From NCBI GenBank assembly GCA_937801655.1, contig CALMWC010000007.1, positions 1 to 64,000 on the forward strand: a stretch of DNA of 64,000 nucleotides, read 5' to 3'. The position numbers were made by a program, and so were the translations under genes. The first letter of the stretch is position 1; the number at the start of each line of letters is the position of its first letter. This DNA is from an uncultured Gammaproteobacteria bacterium. Lineage in GTDB: Bacteria; Pseudomonadota; Gammaproteobacteria; Steroidobacterales; UBA11654. The notes under the pieces were generated by a model that saw only the letters and a list, made by a program, of their open reading frames with translations, did not search any database and had not been told where the DNA came from. Of this stretch, positions 50,128 to 60,590 are shown in pieces.

Positions 50128-51019
50128 CAATAGAATAAAGATTGCAATACAAAAATCAGGCAGGTTGACAGAACACACCATCAGTTTGTTAAAAAAATGT
50201 GGACTAATAATCAGTCATACTAGAAATCACCTTATTGGCTATGGAGAAAATATGCCATTTGATCTTATGTTTGTTAGAGACGATGATATACCAGGCTTGG
50301 TTCAGGATAATTTATGCACACTGGGTATTGTAGGGATGAATGAGGCACTTGAGAAAAAAATAGAAATAGAGAATTTAGAAAAAGCATCGGCAAACTTTGA
50401 AATAGTTTCTAATTTAGACTTTGGACAATGCAAGTTATCTTTTGCTTATCCAGATGATTCACCTGTTCAAGATTTGAAAAACTTAGAGGGAAAAACTGTT
50501 GCCACAAGTTATCCTAATATCGTTTCAGACTATATTTCAAAAGCAGGATTAAATATAAGCGTTACTCAGTTCTCAGGTGCGGTAGAGTTGGCTCCAAGTT
50601 TAGGCAAGGCAGATCTTATATGTGATTTAGTTTCTACTGGACAGACACTTAAAGATCATAACTTATCGGAAGGTCAAACGATATTAGAAAGCACTGCTGT
50701 AGTCATTAAATCATTGCAAGCAATGGATAGTATTGAGGAAAACTGGGTCAATAAGCTCATTGAACGAATTCAAGGAGTGCTGCAGGTCAAGGAAAGTAAA
50801 TACATTATGATGCATGCACCTAGAGCATCTATAGATTCAATAACTAATTTACTGCCTGGAACAGAATCACCAACCATCATTCCACTTGAAGGCACAAATG
50901 AAACAGTTGCTTTGCATGTTGTGTGTAAAGAAAATGTTTTTTGGGAAACACTGGAAGATCTTAAGGCCAAAGGTGCTTCATCCATTTTAGTTGTGCCCGT
51001 TGAAAAAATGCTAATGTAA
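50120..51019 (+). CDS. hisG: ATP phosphoribosyltransferase (long form)
   Basis: MDNNRIKIAIQKSGRLTEHTISLLKKCGL; start moved to ATG 50120, overlapping the yerC stop (ORF track starts at 50036 inside yerC); C-terminal regulatory-like domain. Confidence 0.95.
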   Translation: MDNNRIKIAIQKSGRLTEHTISLLKKCGLIISHTRNHLIGYGENMPFDLMFVRDDDIPGLVQDNLCTLGIVGMNEALEKKIEIENLEKASANFEIVSNLDFGQCKLSFAYPDDSPVQDLKNLEGKTVATSYPNIVSDYISKAGLNISVTQFSGAVELAPSLGKADLICDLVSTGQTLKDHNLSEGQTILESTAVVIKSLQAMDSIEENWVNKLIERIQGVLQVKESKYIMMHAPRASIDSITNLLPGTESPTIIPLEGTNETVALHVVCKENVFWETLEDLKAKGASSILVVPVEKMLM

Positions 51020-51022
51020 TTC

Positions 51023-52330
51023 ATGAGTATTCAAGAAATAATCAACTGGAATGAATTAGATAAATCTGCAAAAAAAAGGCTGATTGAGAGACCAAATGTG
51101 GCAATAGACGATAGAATTCGAGCTACAGTAGAAACTATTTTAGATAAGGTAGGATCCTCTGGGGATCAGGCAATAAAGCAACTGACCTTGGAATACGATG
51201 GTGTCAGTATTGATCAATTAAAAATGAATGATATTGAGATCAAAAATGCAATAAAGAGAACTTCAAATCAGATCAAGGATGAGCTCAAAAAAGCAATAGA
51301 GAACGTAACCATATTTCATCAAAATACCATGGCCTCCCCTTCTTCAAAAATAGAGGTTAAACCTGGGGTGTTTTGTGAAAAAATAATTAAACCTATAAAC
51401 AATATTGGTTTATACATTCCAGCTGGAAGAAACCCATTGCCTTCAACAGCCATAATGTTAGGAGTTCCTTCAAAATTAGCCGGTAGTAAGAATCGTATTT
51501 TATGCTCACCACCAAATAAAAATGGATTGATTGATGACAGTATTGTTACTGCCGCCTCATTTTGTGGAATAACTGATATGTTTAAAATTGGTGGTGCACA
51601 AGCAATAGCTGCATTAGCATACGGTACAGAGTCAGTCACTAAAGTTGATAAAATATTTGGACCAGGCAATAGTTTTGTGACAATGGCAAAGACCATACTT
51701 TCTTCTACAACAGAAATAGCAATTGACATGCCTGCAGGACCGACCGAAGTCTTAGTAATATCCGATGGCAATACTGAACCTGATTATGTTGCTTATGATC
51801 TGTTATCACAAGCAGAACATGGTCCCGACTCTCAAGTAATTCATATTTCTTCTGACAGAGAATTTATTAAAAAAGTTCAAGAAAGTATCAATCGCATTAT
51901 GCAAAACTTAGCAACAAAAGATATTGCAAAATATGCTTTGTTAAACAGCAAATCTATTTGGGTTCAAGATATAAAAGCAGCCATAGATATATCGAATAGT
52001 TATGCTCCAGAACATCTCATTATTTCAGTAGAAAATTCAAGACAGTATCTAGATTCAATAGAGTCTGCTGGGTCAATATTTCTCGGTTATTGGAGCCCTG
52101 AATCTGCTGGTGATTATTGCAGTGGCACAAATCATGTATTACCAACATCAGGCTATGCGAAATCATTAAGTGGAGTCTCAGTTGAAAGTTTTACAAAGTC
52201 AGTATCCGTTCAAGAACTCACTAAAACAGGGTTGGAGAATTTGTCAAAGACTATTACTGTATTGGCTAGAGCAGAAGGTCTCGAAGCACATGCAAAAGCA
52301 GTAGAGGTAAGGTTAAGAGATAATGACTAA
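51023..52330 (+). CDS. hisD: Histidinol dehydrogenase
   Basis: 435 aa; GLYIPAGRNPLPSTAIMLGVPSKLAG, VDKIFGPGNSFVTMAK, DMPAGPTEVLVISD, CSGTNHVLPTSGYAKSLSGVS. Confidence 0.98.
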   Translation: MSIQEIINWNELDKSAKKRLIERPNVAIDDRIRATVETILDKVGSSGDQAIKQLTLEYDGVSIDQLKMNDIEIKNAIKRTSNQIKDELKKAIENVTIFHQNTMASPSSKIEVKPGVFCEKIIKPINNIGLYIPAGRNPLPSTAIMLGVPSKLAGSKNRILCSPPNKNGLIDDSIVTAASFCGITDMFKIGGAQAIAALAYGTESVTKVDKIFGPGNSFVTMAKTILSSTTEIAIDMPAGPTEVLVISDGNTEPDYVAYDLLSQAEHGPDSQVIHISSDREFIKKVQESINRIMQNLATKDIAKYALLNSKSIWVQDIKAAIDISNSYAPEHLIISVENSRQYLDSIESAGSIFLGYWSPESAGDYCSGTNHVLPTSGYAKSLSGVSVESFTKSVSVQELTKTGLENLSKTITVLARAEGLEAHAKAVEVRLRDND

Positions 52331-53387
52331 AGCAATAGAAAAACTGGTTAGACCTGAGGTGCTTAATTTAAAACCTTATGTGCCAGCTAAGAGCATCCAA
52401 GATGCGGTTAGACTGAATGCTAATGAAAGCCCTTATTGTGTAACCGAACAAGCAAAAAAAGATGGACTAAATCTTTACCCTGATGCAGTGCCGATTAGAA
52501 TAAGAGAAAGGATTTCTCAGTACCTTGATGTGGACGAAAATAATTGTGTTATTACTAGAGGGAGCACTGAGGCAATCGATGTTTTACTTAGGGTTTTTTG
52601 TCAACCAAATATTGATGAAATCATTATTTTTCCTCCAACATTTGAAATGTATCAATTTTATGCTGCGATACAGGGTGTTTCTATTAAGTCCATACCATTA
52701 CTAGAAACTAATAACTATGAGATTAATCTAGAGCTATTAGGCAGAGAGTTATGCACTCAAAGTAAGTTAATATTTTTATCTTCACCATCCAACCCAATAG
52801 GCCATACAATTAGCAAAGACACTATATTTAAAGCATGTGAGATGTCTAAGGATTTTGGATTGTTGGTATTGGATCTAGCTTATATTGAATTTGCAGATGA
52901 GGATTTTACTAAAGAAGTTCTCTCAGCCTATTCGAATGTTGTTGTACTCAGAACCCTATCAAAAGCCTTTGGTTTGGCAGGATCCAGATGTGGAGTATTG
53001 CTAGCATCATCAGAAATAACTAATTACGTAATGAGAGTCCTTCCACCCTACTCTTTTTCTAAGCCTGCAGAGCAAAGTATTTTAGAGGCCTTGACAGAAG
53101 ATGGTATTGAAACTTCTAAGCTGAATATAAATGAAATAATAAAAGAAAGAATCTATTTAGAAGAGGCATTCACTAGTATTGGTTGTATTAAAAAAATATA
53201 TCAATCAAATGCTAACTTTATTTTAGTTGAAGTTGAAAATGCTGACCAGTTCTGTGATAAAGCTAAAGAGTATGGGCTTCTTTTACGGAATGTTGGTTAT
53301 CAGCCCACTCTCTCTAATTGCGTCAGAATTACTGTTGGCACTAGGGAGCAAAATGACTTATTAATTAAAGGCATTAAAACATTATGA
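52323..53387 (+). CDS. hisC: Histidinol-phosphate aminotransferase
   Basis: 354 aa; VRLNANESPYCVTEQ, RGSTEAIDVLLRVF, LRTLSKAFGLAGSRCGVLLA. Confidence 0.96.
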   Translation: MTKAIEKLVRPEVLNLKPYVPAKSIQDAVRLNANESPYCVTEQAKKDGLNLYPDAVPIRIRERISQYLDVDENNCVITRGSTEAIDVLLRVFCQPNIDEIIIFPPTFEMYQFYAAIQGVSIKSIPLLETNNYEINLELLGRELCTQSKLIFLSSPSNPIGHTISKDTIFKACEMSKDFGLLVLDLAYIEFADEDFTKEVLSAYSNVVVLRTLSKAFGLAGSRCGVLLASSEITNYVMRVLPPYSFSKPAEQSILEALTEDGIETSKLNINEIIKERIYLEEAFTSIGCIKKIYQSNANFILVEVENADQFCDKAKEYGLLLRNVGYQPTLSNCVRITVGTREQNDLLIKGIKTL

Positions 53388-54460
53388 AAACTGATTTGAA
53401 AAAAATAATCTTCGTAGATAGAGATGGAACAATTGTATTTGAACCAAATGATTTCCAGGTAGATGCTTTGGAAAAGATCAATTTTGTACCTGATGTTATT
53501 GCATCGCTTTTTCAACTGAGACAAAAAGGTTACAGCTTAGTGATGGTTACGAATCAGGATGGCTTAGGAACTGATTCTTTTCCCGAAGAAAACTTTATTG
53601 AAAGTCAGAAATTTATTGAAAAATTGCTCAATTCACAAGGAGTAATGTTTGATGAAGTCTTAATATGCCCACATTTTGAAAAAGATGGTTGCGACTGTAG
53701 AAAACCTCTCACAGGAATGGTGACTAAGTTTCTTGTCAATACAAATATAGATAAAGAGAGATCTTATGTTATTGGCGATCGAGATACTGACATGCAGTTT
53801 GCAAAGAATTTAGGCATAGAAGGATTTCAAATAGATCCATATAAGGAATGTCAATGGACTGATATCACTACAAAGATATTAAATGTTGATCGTAGATCTT
53901 CAGTCATTCGTGAGACTAAGGAAACTAAAATTAAAACAACTGTAGACTTAGAAAAATCTGAACCTGTTTCCATCAATACAGGAATTAATTTCTTTGACCA
54001 TATGTTGGAGCAATTAGCAAAACATTCAAATGTATCTATGATTATTGATTGCGATGGTGATTTAGAGGTCGATGAACATCATACAGTTGAGGATGTTGCT
54101 ATAACATTGGGTCAGTCAATTAAAGAATCGTTAGGAAATAAATATGGGATTAATCGATATGGTTTTACTTTACCAATGGATGAGTCATTAGCATCGGTTG
54201 CAATTGATCTCTCAGGGAGACCATATTTTGTTTTTGATGGAGATTTTGATAGAGAGAAGGTGGGTGGTTTACCGACAGAGTTAGTTTCTCATTTTTTTCG
54301 TTCCTTGAGTCAGTCAATTGGAGCTAATATCCATTTATCTGTTAAGGGTCAGGATAATCATCATATGATTGAAGCATGCTTTAAAGTGTTTGGTAGAGCA
54401 TTAGGTCAAGCCATAAGAGTATCTGGAACTGATTTGCCTTCTACCAAAGGCATTTTATAG
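53384..54460 (+). CDS. hisB: Bifunctional histidinol-phosphatase/imidazoleglycerol-phosphate dehydratase
   Basis: 358 aa; N-terminal IIFVDRDGTIVFEP HAD phosphatase and C-terminal INTGINFFDHMLEQLAKH...DEHHTVEDVAITLGQ IGPD. Confidence 0.97.
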   Translation: MKTDLKKIIFVDRDGTIVFEPNDFQVDALEKINFVPDVIASLFQLRQKGYSLVMVTNQDGLGTDSFPEENFIESQKFIEKLLNSQGVMFDEVLICPHFEKDGCDCRKPLTGMVTKFLVNTNIDKERSYVIGDRDTDMQFAKNLGIEGFQIDPYKECQWTDITTKILNVDRRSSVIRETKETKIKTTVDLEKSEPVSINTGINFFDHMLEQLAKHSNVSMIIDCDGDLEVDEHHTVEDVAITLGQSIKESLGNKYGINRYGFTLPMDESLASVAIDLSGRPYFVFDGDFDREKVGGLPTELVSHFFRSLSQSIGANIHLSVKGQDNHHMIEACFKVFGRALGQAIRVSGTDLPSTKGIL

Positions 54461-55059
54461 TGCCAAAAAATACTATTGCTATAGTTAACGCAGGAGGTTC
54501 AAATATTTCTTCATTAACGTTTGCTTTGGACCGACTCAAAGCAAATTATACTACTACAAACCAAATCGCTCAGATTGAAGACTCGAGTCATGTCATCTTA
54601 CCAGGAGTTGGAGCCGCATATGATGCGATGGGTAAGTTAAAAAAGTCTAATTTGATTGAGGTAGTTAAAAACCTAAAACAGCCTACACTTGGTATCTGTT
54701 TAGGCATGCAACTCTTACTAGAATATTCGATGGAAAATAATGTCAATTGTTTATCAATTATTGAAGGGGGATGTAAGGCATTTACACAACAAGACAAATA
54801 CCCAGTTCCACATATGGGCTGGAATAATGTGAAATTTAATAAAATCTCACCGCTTACTGAGGGTTTAAAGAGTGAAGATTATTTTTATTTTGTGCATAGC
54901 TATTATGTACCCATAAGTGATTCTGCTATTGGTATTACGGATTATTCAGAATCATTTACTAGCATCATTCAGAAAGATAATTTTTATGGTACTCAGTTCC
55001 ATCCTGAAAAATCTAGTGATCAGGGTTCAAAATTATTAAGAACATTTATAAATTTATAA
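54460..55059 (+). CDS. hisH: Imidazole glycerol phosphate synthase subunit HisH (GTG start)
   Basis: 199 aa; GVGAAYDAMGKL, GICLGMQLLLEYS, PVPHMGWNNV, YGTQFHPEKSS; TAGTG stop/start overlap with hisB. Confidence 0.97.
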   Translation: MPKNTIAIVNAGGSNISSLTFALDRLKANYTTTNQIAQIEDSSHVILPGVGAAYDAMGKLKKSNLIEVVKNLKQPTLGICLGMQLLLEYSMENNVNCLSIIEGGCKAFTQQDKYPVPHMGWNNVKFNKISPLTEGLKSEDYFYFVHSYYVPISDSAIGITDYSESFTSIIQKDNFYGTQFHPEKSSDQGSKLLRTFINL

Positions 55060-55065
55060 CAATCT

Positions 55066-55803
55066 ATGAAACTTATACCAGCAATTGATTTATTGGATGG
55101 AAGATGCGTCAGACTTCTTAAGGGTGATTTTGGGAAGGTGACATTCTATGATACTAAACCACTGGACTTGGTTAAGAATTATGAGGCGATGGGGTTTAAG
55201 AATATACATATTGTTGATTTGGATGGAACAAGAGATGGTAAATCAAATAATGGTGATGTTATTGAACAGATTATTGAGAAATCACACTTAAAGATTCAAT
55301 TAGGTGGTGGTATTAGAAGCGGCCAAGATATCAGGCAATGGTTGGATACTGGTGTCAATTATTTGATTATTGGGAGTTTTGCTATTGATAGCTTTGATGA
55401 CTTTTCTCAATCAATTGAAGAACATGATAAATCAAAGATTATTATTGCCTTGGATGTAATGATCGAGAGCAAGAAACCTATAGTGATGACTCATGGCTGG
55501 AAAGAATCAAGCAATCAGTCGTTATGGAATTTAATTGAGAAATTCAATAAAGTTGGTTTTGATCATTATTTAGTTACAGATATTAGTAAAGATGGAACCC
55601 TAATTGGACCAAATATTGATCTTTACAAGCAGTGTCTTGAAAAATCATCAGAGTCATCTTTTATAGGTTCAGGAGGTGTATCCAATATTCAGGATTTATA
55701 CCAACTTAGAGAAATTGGTATACAGGCTTCAGTATCTGGTAAAGCATTATTGGAGAATAAAATCTCTAAAAAGGAGGTGTTTGAATTCTTACAAGAAGAA
55801 TAA
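55066..55803 (+). CDS. hisA: Phosphoribosylformimino-5-aminoimidazole carboxamide ribotide isomerase
   Basis: 245 aa; [49 protein letters not shown]. Confidence 0.96.
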   Translation: MKLIPAIDLLDGRCVRLLKGDFGKVTFYDTKPLDLVKNYEAMGFKNIHIVDLDGTRDGKSNNGDVIEQIIEKSHLKIQLGGGIRSGQDIRQWLDTGVNYLIIGSFAIDSFDDFSQSIEEHDKSKIIIALDVMIESKKPIVMTHGWKESSNQSLWNLIEKFNKVGFDHYLVTDISKDGTLIGPNIDLYKQCLEKSSESSFIGSGGVSNIQDLYQLREIGIQASVSGKALLENKISKKEVFEFLQEE

Positions 55804-56552
55804 TTCCATGTCTTGATGTGAAAGATGGACAAGTAGTCAAAGGAATACAATTTAAAAATCATGAAATTGTAGGAGATATCATTGATCTTGCCTCCAGATA
55901 TAATTATGAGGGAGCTGATGAGCTTGTCTTTTATGATATAACAGCCAGTCCAGACCGAAGGTCAGTTGATAGAAAGTGGATTAATCTTGTAGCTAAAGAA
56001 ATCAACATACCCTTTTGTGTAGCTGGTGGGATAAAAACCATAGCTGATGCTGAGGAAGTTTTAAATTATGGAGCAGATAAAATATCTATTAATACACCTG
56101 CTTTAAAAAATCCGGATTTAATTGAACAATTAGCTAAGCGTTTTGGCAGTCAATGCATAGTTGTTGGTATTGATAGCTTTGCAATAAAGAAAGATTATAA
56201 GGTGCATTTATACACAGGCGATCCTGACCAATCAAAAGAGTCAAATAAGACCACTAATAGTTGGATAAATGAAGTACAGGATAGAGGAGCTGGTGAGATA
56301 GTTCTTAATTGTATGAATCAAGATGGAGTAAGGAAAGGCTATGATATTGATCAATTAAGAGAAATGAGAAATCTATGCAAGGTGCCATTAATTGCTTCAG
56401 GCGGAGCTGGGAAAATGTCGGATTTTTATGATGTCTTTAATCAAGCGGATGTCAGTGGATCTCTTGCTGCTAGTGTTTTTCACAAGAAGATCATTGATAT
56501 ATTAGATTTAAAGAAATATTTACAACAAAAACAAATTGAGGTCAGATTATGA
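55785..56552 (+). CDS. hisF: Imidazole glycerol phosphate synthase subunit HisF, apparent AUU start
   Basis: ORF track starts at GTG 55818, but the same frame reads ATT-CTT-ACA-AGA-AGA-ATA-ATT-CCA-TGT-CTT-GAT = (M)[19 protein letters not shown] upstream; in-frame TGA at 55782; SD AAGGAGGTG at 55771-55779. Confidence 0.85.
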   Translation: MLTRRIIPCLDVKDGQVVKGIQFKNHEIVGDIIDLASRYNYEGADELVFYDITASPDRRSVDRKWINLVAKEINIPFCVAGGIKTIADAEEVLNYGADKISINTPALKNPDLIEQLAKRFGSQCIVVGIDSFAIKKDYKVHLYTGDPDQSKESNKTTNSWINEVQDRGAGEIVLNCMNQDGVRKGYDIDQLREMRNLCKVPLIASGGAGKMSDFYDVFNQADVSGSLAASVFHKKIIDILDLKKYLQQKQIEVRL

Positions 56553-56851
56553 GCACAAACAATAACCAATTTATATTTGAGTTAGAGGATATTATAAAAG
56601 AGAGACTCACCGAAGGGTCTGATAAAAGTTACACCTATAAACTGATGCAAGATGGAATCAATCAGGTTGCTAAGAAAGTGATAGAAGAAAGTTCAGAATT
56701 TGCTATTGCTTCGATACAAAAAAAGAATGATACAAAAGATATTGTATGGGAAGCAGCTGACTTGATGTATCACTTCTTAATTTTATTGAATGCTTCAGGA
56801 GTCACTCTAAACGAAGTTTTTAAAGAGCTTGAGAATAGAAATAAAGGTTGA
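56549..56851 (+). CDS. hisE: Phosphoribosyl-ATP diphosphatase (stand-alone HisE)
   Basis: 100 aa; [44 protein letters not shown]...[14 protein letters not shown]. Confidence 0.93.
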   Translation: MSTNNNQFIFELEDIIKERLTEGSDKSYTYKLMQDGINQVAKKVIEESSEFAIASIQKKNDTKDIVWEAADLMYHFLILLNASGVTLNEVFKELENRNKG

Positions 56852-56888
56852 TATTAGTTCGATGTAATGACGCTGACTGCGTGATGAT

Positions 56889-58304
56889 TTAAAACAACTT
56901 ATTAGGATTCATTGTATTGTTAGGATCAATTGTCTTCTTTATAGCTCGCATCAGGTTCATTTTTGTTTCTTCCGAGAAGAACTCTAGTTCATCTTTTAAT
57001 TTAGATCCAATTCCATGTTCCGCACTGAAAGAGCCACCATATGATTCTGCTATAGTATGCACCAATCTATTTACAGCCTGATTTTTTTCTAAAAAGATAT
57101 CTTCCTTCATGGCCTCTGGTTTACTTTTAGTAAAATGAAGATTCCCATCCCCAAGATGACCAAATACAAATACATTTGATGGTCCTAATAAGTCTTCTAA
57201 TCTACCGATGGTTTTTTCTATAAATATTGGAATATGCTTAATGGGCACTGAAATATCATGTGCCATGCCTCTGCCATGATGTTTTTCTGCTTCAGAAATA
57301 CTGTGTCTGATTTTCCAAAAGTCATTTCTCTCTTTTTCATTTGAAGCAATGACTCCATCAACTAGATTATTTGATTGAACTTCTTCCTCAAGGTAATTCA
57401 TAATTTTATCGTTATCAGGGTGATCTTCATGTATGGATACTTCAATAATAATATGCCAAGGATGAGAGGAATCTAATGGGATTCTGTGATTTGGTAGGTA
57501 TTTTTCCACAGCCTTAATGCATGATGAACTCATAATCTCAAAGGCAGTTAATCGATCAGTGAATGTCTTTTTAGAACTTTTAAGAACTTTAATAGCATCC
57601 TCAACTGTTTTAACAGCTACCATTAATGAGCAATAGCTCTTTGGTAGTGTTGATAATTTAATACAAGCTTTTGTAATCAGTCCTAATGTTCCTTCAGCAC
57701 CAATAAATAATTGCTTTAAATCATACCCAGTATTGTCTTTTCTAAGACCTTTAAGATCACTTAGAATGCTTCCATCAGGCAAAACAACTTCAATACCCAT
57801 TATATGCTCCCTTGTCATTCCATATGACAACACATTAACACCTCCAGCATTGGTTGATATATTACCTCCTATTTGGCAACTTCCTTCAGCGCTTAAACTT
57901 AATGGAAAAAAAAGACCATTATCAACAGCATGATCTTGAATGTGAGTGAGGATACAGCCAGTTTCAACAATTATCGATTGATTATGTATGTCTGTTTCAA
58001 TAATTTTATTCATTTTGGAAGTATTTATTACAATTTCTAATCTTTTGTTTGTGGAATGAGGAATGTTTGCACCGCATAGGCTTGTGTTTCCTCCCTGAGG
58101 GATTACTCCAATATTATTTGTATTGCATAGCTTAATGATAGAGGAAACTTCATCAGTTGAAATTGGAAGTATAACAATAGGTGTTTCTCCTTTAATATGC
58201 CCTCTCCAATCTTCAAGAAATTTTTTGACCATATCCGGATCAGTAATGCATCGATCTGCATCTGTTATAGCCGTCATTTCAGCAATCAATTTTTCTAGAT
58301 GCAT
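56889..58304 (-). CDS. FAD-binding oxidase (GlcD/D-lactate dehydrogenase-like)
   Basis: Start placed at MHLEKLIAEMTAITDADRC (ATG 58304); VIPQGGNTSLCGANIPH, GNISTNAGGVNVLSYGMTREHIMGIEVVLPDG, GHLGDGNLHFTKSK, SAEHGIGSKLK. Confidence 0.9.
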   Translation of the reverse strand: MHLEKLIAEMTAITDADRCITDPDMVKKFLEDWRGHIKGETPIVILPISTDEVSSIIKLCNTNNIGVIPQGGNTSLCGANIPHSTNKRLEIVINTSKMNKIIETDIHNQSIIVETGCILTHIQDHAVDNGLFFPLSLSAEGSCQIGGNISTNAGGVNVLSYGMTREHIMGIEVVLPDGSILSDLKGLRKDNTGYDLKQLFIGAEGTLGLITKACIKLSTLPKSYCSLMVAVKTVEDAIKVLKSSKKTFTDRLTAFEIMSSSCIKAVEKYLPNHRIPLDSSHPWHIIIEVSIHEDHPDNDKIMNYLEEEVQSNNLVDGVIASNEKERNDFWKIRHSISEAEKHHGRGMAHDISVPIKHIPIFIEKTIGRLEDLLGPSNVFVFGHLGDGNLHFTKSKPEAMKEDIFLEKNQAVNRLVHTIAESYGGSFSAEHGIGSKLKDELEFFSEETKMNLMRAIKKTIDPNNTMNPNKLF

Positions 58305-58317
58305 AGTGGTATCTAAC

Positions 58318-59346
58318 TTATGGATTTTTGTATGTTTTGAATGTTGACCACAGTGCAATAAAAAGAGCAGTCACTACTGGACCAATAATAAATCCTGATA
58401 ATCCAAATATCGTGATACCACCCAATGTTGATAGAAGAATTAAATAATCCGGTAAATTTGTTTCTTTTCCTACAAGGTATGGACGAAGAAGATTATCAAT
58501 CAGGCCAATGATAAATATACCTGATACTATTAAAACCAATCCTTTAATTAAGGCTCCATTAAAAATAAGCATAAGAGCTATTGGAAGCCATATTATAGAG
58601 GCACCAATGCCAGGTACAACACTGAATAAAGCCATCATTGCACCCCATAGAATCGATCCTTCAATATCAAGAGATAGTAATATCAGTCCCCCAATAGATC
58701 CTTGAACTATAGCGATTAATATAGTGCCTTTAACAGTAGCTTTAATAACAGTTGAAAATTTATTCATTAATAATCTTTCTTGGTCATCATCCATAGGAAA
58801 GGACTTAATGCATGACTCTATTATTGTCTCTCCATCTCTAAGGAAGAAAAATAATAAGTAGAGCATGATAAAAAAAGAAAGTAAGAACTGAAGTAGATTT
58901 TGACCAGTATTCATCAAAAGAGTGACAATGAATTTTGTTGTCCCTACTCCGATATTATTTAATTGTTCAATGAGTTGATTTGCATTTAATCCTATGGAAT
59001 CAAGTCGAACTAAGAGGTTTGGTAATAATGCATTAAACCAATTAACTATTTGCCCTAGATTGTATTCACCCGACTCAATTTTATTTAATATGATTAAAGA
59101 TTCTGAGCCAATGATAGTGAAAACAATAAATCCAGGCACTAATACTAATACTACAATAGCGATAATAGTCAGAAGAGAAGCCAGTGAAGGACTCGATTTT
59201 TGTTGTATTAGATAGTTTCTTAAAGGGTAGAATAATATGGATAAAACAATAGCCCAAAGAATCGGTAAAAAGAAGTTCCATAAGATTGCAGTGAATAAAA
59301 TCGTAATTAAGCTCAATACAAATATGAATGCATTTTGACTTTTCAT
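58318..59346 (-). CDS. AI-2E family transporter/PerM-like permease
   Basis: 342 aa multi-TM; FSVVPGIGASIIWLPIALMLIFNG, DNLLRPYLVGKETNLPDYLILLSTLGGITIFGLSGFIIGPVVTALFIALW. Confidence 0.88.
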   Translation of the reverse strand: MKSQNAFIFVLSLITILFTAILWNFFLPILWAIVLSILFYPLRNYLIQQKSSPSLASLLTIIAIVVLVLVPGFIVFTIIGSESLIILNKIESGEYNLGQIVNWFNALLPNLLVRLDSIGLNANQLIEQLNNIGVGTTKFIVTLLMNTGQNLLQFLLSFFIMLYLLFFFLRDGETIIESCIKSFPMDDDQERLLMNKFSTVIKATVKGTILIAIVQGSIGGLILLSLDIEGSILWGAMMALFSVVPGIGASIIWLPIALMLIFNGALIKGLVLIVSGIFIIGLIDNLLRPYLVGKETNLPDYLILLSTLGGITIFGLSGFIIGPVVTALFIALWSTFKTYKNP

Positions 59347-59414
59347 TTGTGTTTTCTTCTCAAAAATCTTTAAATAAATATAATAGTTATAAATTAAGTT
59401 AAATAATACTCATT

Positions 59415-59873
59415 TTGAATAATATTGTAGACAACATAATAAGGGAGCTTGAGTTTCAAGCTGGAATTGTATTAGGCTCATTTGGTTTGAATGCAGATCT
59501 TAAATCAATTCAGAATCTACTTAGCAAGGAATCTATTGATAAAGAGTTAAAAGATGCATGTCATATAATATTTAGAACCCATTTTATCAGACAAGCTTTG
59601 ATAAGAAATGATGCTGAAGACGCTTGTTATAACTTAATCATTCTTTGGGATCATTGCTCAACTGCAGAAGATACAACTTATAACTCTATTCTTGTTGATT
59701 CGATAGATAAGCTTTTAAAAGTTACTAATAAAAAAACCCAAACCGTTAAGAATAGGCACTTAAGAGTGCTGGAGCTCAATAAAATGAATTGGTCTATCGA
59801 TGCGATTTCAGCTGATACTGGTTATTCTAGGAGACAAATATCTAGAGTAATTAATGGCCATACTAAAAATTAA
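59415..59873 (+). CDS. Uncharacterised protein with C-terminal HTH-like segment
   Basis: 152 aa; C-terminus VLELNKMNWSIDAISADTGYSRRQISRVINGHTKN resembles a resolvase/LuxR-type HTH; N-terminal domain not recognised. Confidence 0.6.
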   Translation: MNNIVDNIIRELEFQAGIVLGSFGLNADLKSIQNLLSKESIDKELKDACHIIFRTHFIRQALIRNDAEDACYNLIILWDHCSTAEDTTYNSILVDSIDKLLKVTNKKTQTVKNRHLRVLELNKMNWSIDAISADTGYSRRQISRVINGHTKN

Positions 59874-59878
59874 ACTTA

Positions 59879-59955
59879 TGGTCGGGACGAGAGGATTTGA
59901 ACCTCTGACCCCCTGACCCCCAGTCAGGTGCGCTACCAGGCTGCGCCACGCCCCG
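59879..59955 (-). tRNA. tRNA-Pro (anticodon GGG)
   Basis: Minus strand CGGGGCGTGGCGCAGCCTGGTAGCGCACCTGACTGGGGGTCAGGGGGTCAGAGGTTCAAATCCTCTCGTCCCGACCA; cloverleaf arms, loop CTGGGGG, encoded CCA. Confidence 0.96.
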
Positions 59956-59962
59956 TGTAAAG

Positions 59963-60304
59963 TTAATCTAATATGTCTATTAAATTTTCTACTTCTGATT
60001 TGATAGCATCTAGTGTTGAAGATTGAGCTTCTTCATGATTCTCGTCATCACTGAGTTTTTGTTTTGCGCCTTTGATTGTGTAGCCATTACTGTAAAGAAG
60101 ATCTTTAATTTGTCTAATCAGGATGACATCATGTCTTTGGTAATAGCGCCTATTGCCTCTTCTTTTTAGCGGCTTTAATTGTGAAAACTCCTGTTCCCAA
60201 TAACGTAAAACATGAGCTTCAACTTCGCATAAGTCACTAGCTTCACTTATAGTAAAGTACCTTTTTGTAGGAATTGAGGGAAGTTGAGGATTAATCTGAG
60301 GCAT
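59963..60304 (-). CDS. MerR family transcriptional regulator
   Basis: 113 aa; [47 protein letters not shown]; follows ihfA as in many gammaproteobacteria. Confidence 0.93.
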   Translation of the reverse strand: MPQINPQLPSIPTKRYFTISEASDLCEVEAHVLRYWEQEFSQLKPLKRRGNRRYYQRHDVILIRQIKDLLYSNGYTIKGAKQKLSDDENHEEAQSSTLDAIKSEVENLIDILD

Positions 60305-60590
60305 TAGATAGTGTTTTTACTGCCTCTTTTAATTTTTGCCCAGATTTAAATGTTACAACTCTTCTTGCTGAGATCTCCACATCTTCTCCAGTTCTTGGAT
60401 TTCTACCAGGTCTTGACGTTTTATCTTTTAATTGAAAATTTCCAAAGCCAGACAGCTTAACTTCATGTCCTTCTTCTAGTAGCTTTTTAATGTTATCAAA
60501 AAGTGAGTCAACTAATTCTTTAGCCTCTCTTTTATTCAATCCTATTTTATCATTAAGATCTTCTACTATGTCTGCTTTGGTGAGTGTCAT
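60291..60590 (-). CDS. ihfA: Integration host factor subunit alpha
   Basis: 99 aa; [87 protein letters not shown]. Confidence 0.97.
   Translation of the reverse strand: MTLTKADIVEDLNDKIGLNKREAKELVDSLFDNIKKLLEEGHEVKLSGFGNFQLKDKTSRPGRNPRTGEDVEISARRVVTFKSGQKLKEAVKTLSNASD

Noticed and set aside
51319-51771. 150-aa minus-strand ORF
   Set aside because: Antisense to hisD, no recognisable domain.
55781-55783. TTG as hisF start codon
   Set aside because: Not in the HisF frame (offset of 4 from ATT 55785), so it would need an indel; kept only as a sequencing-error alternative.
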